A DNA stretch of 64,000 bases, from positions 124,001 to 188,000 of the forward strand of contig NZ_FPBL01000004.1 in assembly GCF_900116685.1 (NCBI RefSeq). The letters are read 5' to 3'. Made by a program: the position numbers and the translations under genes. Shown one piece after another: positions 59,671 to 64,000 of the stretch. Source of the DNA: Nitrosomonas eutropha. Its GTDB lineage: Bacteria > Pseudomonadota > Gammaproteobacteria > Burkholderiales > Nitrosomonadaceae. Numbering within the stretch: position 1 is the first letter of the stretch; each line of letters opens with the position of its first letter. The notes beneath the pieces are model-generated. The model made no database searches. It was not told the DNA's origin and worked only from the letters and a program-made list of their open reading frames with translations.

Positions 59671-60556
59671 TCATGTACTTGACAAGCGCATGCTGCGCCG
59701 GTCGTTTGAACAGGCGGCGGCCAGTTATGACCAGTCTGCCGTGCTGCAGCGGGAAATATGCGACCGTATGCTGTCACGTCTGGAATATATCAAATATGTT
59801 CCAGGTAAAATTATCGATGCAGGCAGCGGAACTGGTTACGGTACGCGCAAGTTGATCGAACGCTATCCTGCGGCAGAAATCATGTCGATGGATATTGCGC
59901 TGACGATGCATGATCGTGCGCGTGCAGCCATGCTGGAGAAAATACCTGGTTGGCAGCGTTGGTTGCCATTCAAGCATCATCAACCCAGAGGCTATATCTG
60001 TGCAGACATAGAACAGTTGCCCCTGCGTGGAGCCAGCGTTGGCATGATCTGGTCCAACCTTGCCATCCAGTGGTGTAATGATCTCAGGCAGACATTTGCA
60101 GAAGCGCATCGCGTGCTGGAGGATGGTGGCCTGTTGATGTTCAGCACGTTTGGGCCGGATACACTGAAGGAATTGCGGCAGGCTTTCAAGTCAGTGGATC
60201 CATTTAGCCATGTCAATCGTTTTACGGATATGCATGATGTGGGTGATATGCTGGTGGGTTGTGGCTTTTCGTTGCCGGTGATGGATATGGAATACATTAC
60301 ACTGACCTACGATGATGTCAGAAGTGCTATGCAGGATCTCAAGGCAATTGGTGCCCGCAATGTGACACAAGGGCGCAGGCGCGGCCTGATGGGCAAGACG
60401 ACATGGCAGCAAGTGATCAATCAATATGAAACCTTGCGCAAGGATGGCAGGCTGCCAGCAACCTATGAAGTGGTTTATGGTCACGCCTGGAAACCGGAGA
60501 TGCATAAAGTTCAGCTAAAGCCGGAGACGCGGCGCAAGCTGGGGTTGGATCCGTAA
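59660..60556 (+). CDS. bioC: Malonyl-ACP O-methyltransferase
   Basis: Methylates malonyl-ACP to start pimelate synthesis. 298 residues. SAM motif IIDAGSGTGYGTRKL. The ATG at 59660 overlaps the bioH stop by 11 bases, showing coupling. Confidence 0.95.
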   Translation: MLYDHVLDKRMLRRSFEQAAASYDQSAVLQREICDRMLSRLEYIKYVPGKIIDAGSGTGYGTRKLIERYPAAEIMSMDIALTMHDRARAAMLEKIPGWQRWLPFKHHQPRGYICADIEQLPLRGASVGMIWSNLAIQWCNDLRQTFAEAHRVLEDGGLLMFSTFGPDTLKELRQAFKSVDPFSHVNRFTDMHDVGDMLVGCGFSLPVMDMEYITLTYDDVRSAMQDLKAIGARNVTQGRRRGLMGKTTWQQVINQYETLRKDGRLPATYEVVYGHAWKPEMHKVQLKPETRRKLGLDP

Positions 60557-60559
60557 TTA

Positions 60560-61243
60560 ATGGCAACAGGATTTTTTGTAACCGGTACGGATACCGGTAT
60601 TGGTAAAACCACGGTGAGTTGTGCGCTGTTGCATGCGTTTTCAACGAATGGCTATACCGTTGTCGGAATGAAGCCAGTGGTGTCAGGTCGTGAAGATGGG
60701 CTATGGCAGGATGTGGAAAATCTGCAGGCAGCTAGCACGGTCAGTATGCCACATGAGCTGATTAATCCTTATGCTTTTATCGAGCCGATAGCACCGCATA
60801 TCGCTGCACAGCAGGCGAATGTCCGTATCGATCTGGAAGTAATCCGGCAGGCTTGCGAGAAGCTGCAAACAGCAGCAGAGATAACGATTGTCGAGGGTGT
60901 CGGTGGTTTCATGGTGCCACTGTCGCTATCAGGTTTGCCAGGTGATCGATACGATACACATGATCTGGCCAGTGTGCTAGATCTACCGGTAATCCTGGTT
61001 GTGGGAATGCAGCTAGGTTGCCTTAACCATGCATTACTGACAGCTCGCGCAGTTGAATCAGCTGGTTTGAAATTGGCCGGTTGGGTAGCAAACAGAATTG
61101 ATCCGGATATGTTGCAGCCGGGAGCAAACCTGCAGACACTGGTTGAATGGCTGGATTGCCCATTACTAGGTATCTTGCCGTATCAAGCGCTACCTGACGC
61201 GCAGCAACTTGCGCAGTATCTTGATCTTTCCAGATTACGGTAA
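60560..61243 (+). CDS. bioD: Dethiobiotin synthetase
   Basis: ATP-dependent ureido-ring closure. P-loop TGTDTGIGKTT at residues 8-18. 227 residues. Starts four bases after bioC. No bioA is seen in the window; the aminotransferase step must be encoded elsewhere. Confidence 0.96.
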   Translation: MATGFFVTGTDTGIGKTTVSCALLHAFSTNGYTVVGMKPVVSGREDGLWQDVENLQAASTVSMPHELINPYAFIEPIAPHIAAQQANVRIDLEVIRQACEKLQTAAEITIVEGVGGFMVPLSLSGLPGDRYDTHDLASVLDLPVILVVGMQLGCLNHALLTARAVESAGLKLAGWVANRIDPDMLQPGANLQTLVEWLDCPLLGILPYQALPDAQQLAQYLDLSRLR

Positions 61244-61262
61244 TCGGGTGATCCCGGTTTGA

Positions 61263-62213
61263 CTACAGAATTTGCCTGAACTTTTCAGTAGCCTTGATGA
61301 GTTCAGCCTGAATTCCCAGTTCCCAGGCGGAATGGCCGGCGTCATTGACGACGATATACTCAGCCTGTGGCCAGGCGAGGTGCAGATCGTATGCGCTGAC
61401 AATCGGACAAACCGCATCATAACGCCCTTGAACAATGACACCAGGCAAGTGACGAATCTTGTGCACGTTGTCCAACAGGCTATTTTCCGGCAGGAAAACA
61501 TTATTCTTGAAATAGTGTGCTTCAATCTTTGCCAACCCCAGCGCAACAGTATTACTGGAGAAATAATTAACTATCTCCGGGTTGGGTAACAGGGTTGAAC
61601 AGCTTCCTTCATAGCGGCTCCATGCTTTTGCAGCTGGCAGATGGACATCAGGATCGGGATGAGTCAGTAGACGATAGTAGGAAGTGAGAATGTCGCGCTG
61701 TTCGTCTGCCGAGAGGCGGGATGCAAATTCGCGCCAGACTTCCGGAAAAATATTTTGCAATCCATACAAGAACCAGTTGATTTCACTGGGGCGACAAAGA
61801 AAAATACCACGTAGTACAAATCCCAGGCAGCGTTCAGGATGCGCCTCACCGTAGGCAAGTGCCAATGTGCTGCCCCAAGATCCGCCAAAGATCAGCCATT
61901 GTTTAATACCAAGATGGTGCCGCAGCTTTTCGATGTCCTGGATGAGCAGATGAGTGGTATTGTCCTTTATTTCGCCCAGAGGAGTGGAACGTCCGGCACC
62001 ACGCTGGTCGAAAATAACAATCCGGTAATGTGCCGGATCAAAAAAGCGGCGATGACCGGGCGTGGCACCAGCACCGGGCCCTCCATGGAGGAACAGAACA
62101 GGAGTACCTTCCGGGTTACCTGATTGTTCCCAGTACATGGTGTGAATGCCATCCAGTGGCAATGTGCCGTGATCATAAGGTTCAATGGGGGGGAAAAGCT
62201 CAGTGTGTGCCAT
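61263..62213 (-). CDS. pip: Prolyl iminopeptidase
   Basis: S33 alpha/beta hydrolase removing N-terminal proline. Oxyanion HGGPG at 43-47, nucleophile Ser112 in GGSWGSTLAL. 316 residues. Converges on bioD with a short GC stem CGGG/CCCG in the gap. Confidence 0.95.
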   Translation of the reverse strand: MAHTELFPPIEPYDHGTLPLDGIHTMYWEQSGNPEGTPVLFLHGGPGAGATPGHRRFFDPAHYRIVIFDQRGAGRSTPLGEIKDNTTHLLIQDIEKLRHHLGIKQWLIFGGSWGSTLALAYGEAHPERCLGFVLRGIFLCRPSEINWFLYGLQNIFPEVWREFASRLSADEQRDILTSYYRLLTHPDPDVHLPAAKAWSRYEGSCSTLLPNPEIVNYFSSNTVALGLAKIEAHYFKNNVFLPENSLLDNVHKIRHLPGVIVQGRYDAVCPIVSAYDLHLAWPQAEYIVVNDAGHSAWELGIQAELIKATEKFRQIL

Positions 62214-62486
62214 AGTGAGTGATGTGTCAGTTTGTTTTTAGGGAAAATGCTGATTGTGTCTGTGCTAGGGTATTTTAGCACTTTGCCTTGTTGGGGCTGT
62301 AACCTGTGATTCGGCCAGGATGTTGTTAACCGGTTTTTGCTGACCAGGATGCATGAGAATATCTCACTGATGTGAGAGTTACTGTATAGTCGCGCGAGTG
62401 TGGGCATGGTAATGAAAGGTAAGCAGGAACGAGAATAATGATGTTGGCAGGAATCAGAGTAAAGAATGTCCTAAAGTGAGTTGTTC

Positions 62487-63650
62487 GTGAGTGAAATACC
62501 CCGAAATGATTCACAGCAGCCAAGGTTGGGCCTGGTTCTGACCGGCGGCGGTGCGCGGGCGGCTTATCAGGTAGGCGCATTACGAGCCATTGCCGAAATG
62601 CTGCCATCGCATGCACGCAGCCCTTTTCCGGTGATTTGTGGTACTTCAGCTGGGGCGATCAACGCTGCGGGCCTTGCCATGGCGGCAACCCATTTTTCAA
62701 CGGGAATCAGGCGGTTGGAGGCTGTCTGGGGCAATCTTCATACTGGCCAGATTTATCGCTCTGATCTGATCGGCGTGTTACATACGATGTTGCGTTATTT
62801 TGGCTCGATCGTATCGAGCAGAATGGCGGGGAAACCGGTTTCACTGCTGGACAACACTCCGCTCAGACAATTGCTGGCCTGTCATTTGCCCTTCAGAGGC
62901 ATACGCAGGAGTATTCACGCCGGGGCGCTGCATGCGCTCGGCATAACAGCCTGGGGTTATGCTTCCGAGCAATCGGTCACTTTTTATCAGGCTAATCCCA
63001 GCATCATTCCCTGGAAGCGTGCACAACGTATCGGTGTTCCATCACGTATCGGTATCCAGCACCTGGTGGCGTCTGCTTCGATTCCATTGATTTTTCCGGC
63101 AATCCGGGTTAATCGCGAATATTTTGGTGATGGTTCCATGCGGCAGTTTGCGCCGCTGAGCCCGGCATTGCATCTGGGGGCAGATCGCTTGCTGGTGATT
63201 GGTGTCAATGAAAAGAAAGAGGCCGATTGCGAACGTATCAAGGTGACTGGCTATCCGCCACCAGCGCAGATTGCCGGACATGTGATGAACAGCATTTTTG
63301 TTGATGGCCTGGATACCGATCTTGAGCGCTTGCGGCGTATTAACCAGACGCTGAGCCTGATTCCAGAAACACAAACAGGAAATATGCCTTTGTTGCGGAC
63401 GATAGACTGCATGGTAATTACGCCAAGTGAAAGAATTGATGAACTGGCACAGGCGTATGCCAGCAGTTTACCGCGTACAATCCGTTATTTTTTTCATGCT
63501 GCCGGCGCGATGGGACCCAAAGGCTCAGCCATGCTCAGCTATGTATTGTTTGAGGCACCTTTCTGCCAGGCACTGATTGATCTGGGTTATCAGGACACGC
63601 TGCGGCAGCGGGATGAAGTGCTTGCATTTATTTTCGGACAACAGGAGTAA
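62487..63650 (+). CDS. Patatin-like phospholipase
   Basis: 387 residues. The oxyanion glycine motif GGGARAAYQVG, nucleophile Ser54 in GTSAG, and Asp in DGSMRQF are the patatin catalytic set. Lipid acyl hydrolase of unknown substrate. The start is a GTG at 62487 or a TTG at 62481; both give the same core. Downstream TerC gene follows after an AGGAG site. Confidence 0.9.
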   Translation: MSEIPRNDSQQPRLGLVLTGGGARAAYQVGALRAIAEMLPSHARSPFPVICGTSAGAINAAGLAMAATHFSTGIRRLEAVWGNLHTGQIYRSDLIGVLHTMLRYFGSIVSSRMAGKPVSLLDNTPLRQLLACHLPFRGIRRSIHAGALHALGITAWGYASEQSVTFYQANPSIIPWKRAQRIGVPSRIGIQHLVASASIPLIFPAIRVNREYFGDGSMRQFAPLSPALHLGADRLLVIGVNEKKEADCERIKVTGYPPPAQIAGHVMNSIFVDGLDTDLERLRRINQTLSLIPETQTGNMPLLRTIDCMVITPSERIDELAQAYASSLPRTIRYFFHAAGAMGPKGSAMLSYVLFEAPFCQALIDLGYQDTLRQRDEVLAFIFGQQE

Positions 63651-63652
63651 AA

Positions 63653-64000
63653 ATGATGGGAATGGCCGATCCCCAATTCTGGGTTGCCGTTTTTCAGATT
63701 ATCGCTATTGATATTGCACTGGGCGCTGACAACGCCGTGGTCATTGCACTGGCCTGTCGGAATTTGCCTGAGAACAAGCGTAATCAGGGAGTATTCTGGG
63801 GGATGGTGGGGGCGATCGGGATACGTGTCCTGCTGGTTTTTTTCGCTCTCCAGTTATTGGCGCTACCTTATCTAAAAATAATTGGTGCTTTTTTGCTGCT
63901 GTGGATCAGCGTTAAACTGTTGTTACCGGAACCGGCCACCCGCGAAAGCGGATCGATTGTGAAGGGAGGGGCGGCCACCCTGCCCAGTGTGATCAAAACA
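63653..64000 (+). CDS. TerC-family membrane protein (partial)
   Basis: 116 codons to the window edge. Starts at the ATG at 63653 after an AGGAG site three bases beyond the phospholipase stop. The early IIAIDIALGADNAVVIALACRNLP is the TerC/YjbE signature with conserved acidic residues in the membrane. TerC proteins act in metal-ion homeostasis, for example manganese. Truncated by the window end. Confidence 0.9.
   Translation, partial: MMGMADPQFWVAVFQIIAIDIALGADNAVVIALACRNLPENKRNQGVFWGMVGAIGIRVLLVFFALQLLALPYLKIIGAFLLLWISVKLLLPEPATRESGSIVKGGAATLPSVIKT

Overview
The window looks like chromosome of an ammonia-oxidising betaproteobacterium of the Nitrosomonas type. The strongest sign is nitrosocyanin (21862-22278). 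This red copper protein is known only from ammonia oxidisers, and its four copper ligands are visible here. Core gene order agrees with a betaproteobacterium: ndk-rlmN-pilW-rodZ-ispG-hisS-yfgM-bamB-der, rpmH-rnpA-yidD-yidC-mnmE, rpsO-pnp, and gloB/methyltransferase-rnhA-dnaQ.

Layout. 1-11657: a partial thioredoxin-domain protein, ilvD, lgt, a lipid-type ABC permease/ATPase pair, dapE, then a small accessory block (membrane protein, FmdE-like protein, CynX-type MFS carrier, ornithine cyclodeaminase-like reductase, Old Yellow Enzyme). 11658-16097: about 800 bp without genes, then a decayed SNF2 helicase and a decayed SWIM zinc-finger gene. 16206-21449: a TlpA-like redoxin, gloB, a methyltransferase, rnhA, dnaQ and a class III aminotransferase. 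21450-31961: nitrosocyanin with its own promoter and terminator, then the ndk-to-der housekeeping cluster. 32182-33852: three genes arranged as integron cassettes with attC-like sites and no integrase. 33872-40539: a DUF2007 protein and a three-gene RND efflux system. 41099-48061: pnp, rpsO, mnmE, yidC, yidD, rnpA, and a 44-residue rpmH. 48396-54578: small membrane proteins, proC, yggT, yggU, an ADP-ribosylglycohydrolase-like protein, and gnd-zwf. 54786-61243: DUF488, trmL, comF and the biotin operon bioB-F-H-C-D. 61263-64000: prolyl iminopeptidase, a patatin-like phospholipase and the start of a TerC-family membrane protein.

A family of about 140-bp fold-back repeats with terminal inverted repeats occurs four times (9372, 12296, 19921, 40664). 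The whole element is one imperfect inverted repeat. Two copies supply the 3' end or stop codon of a neighbouring gene.

The most unusual region is the three-cassette array at 32182-33852. At each junction the first bases of a cassette are complementary to the start of that cassette's own attC-like site. That is the signature expected of integron cassettes, but the array sits between der and a conserved small gene, away from any integrase.
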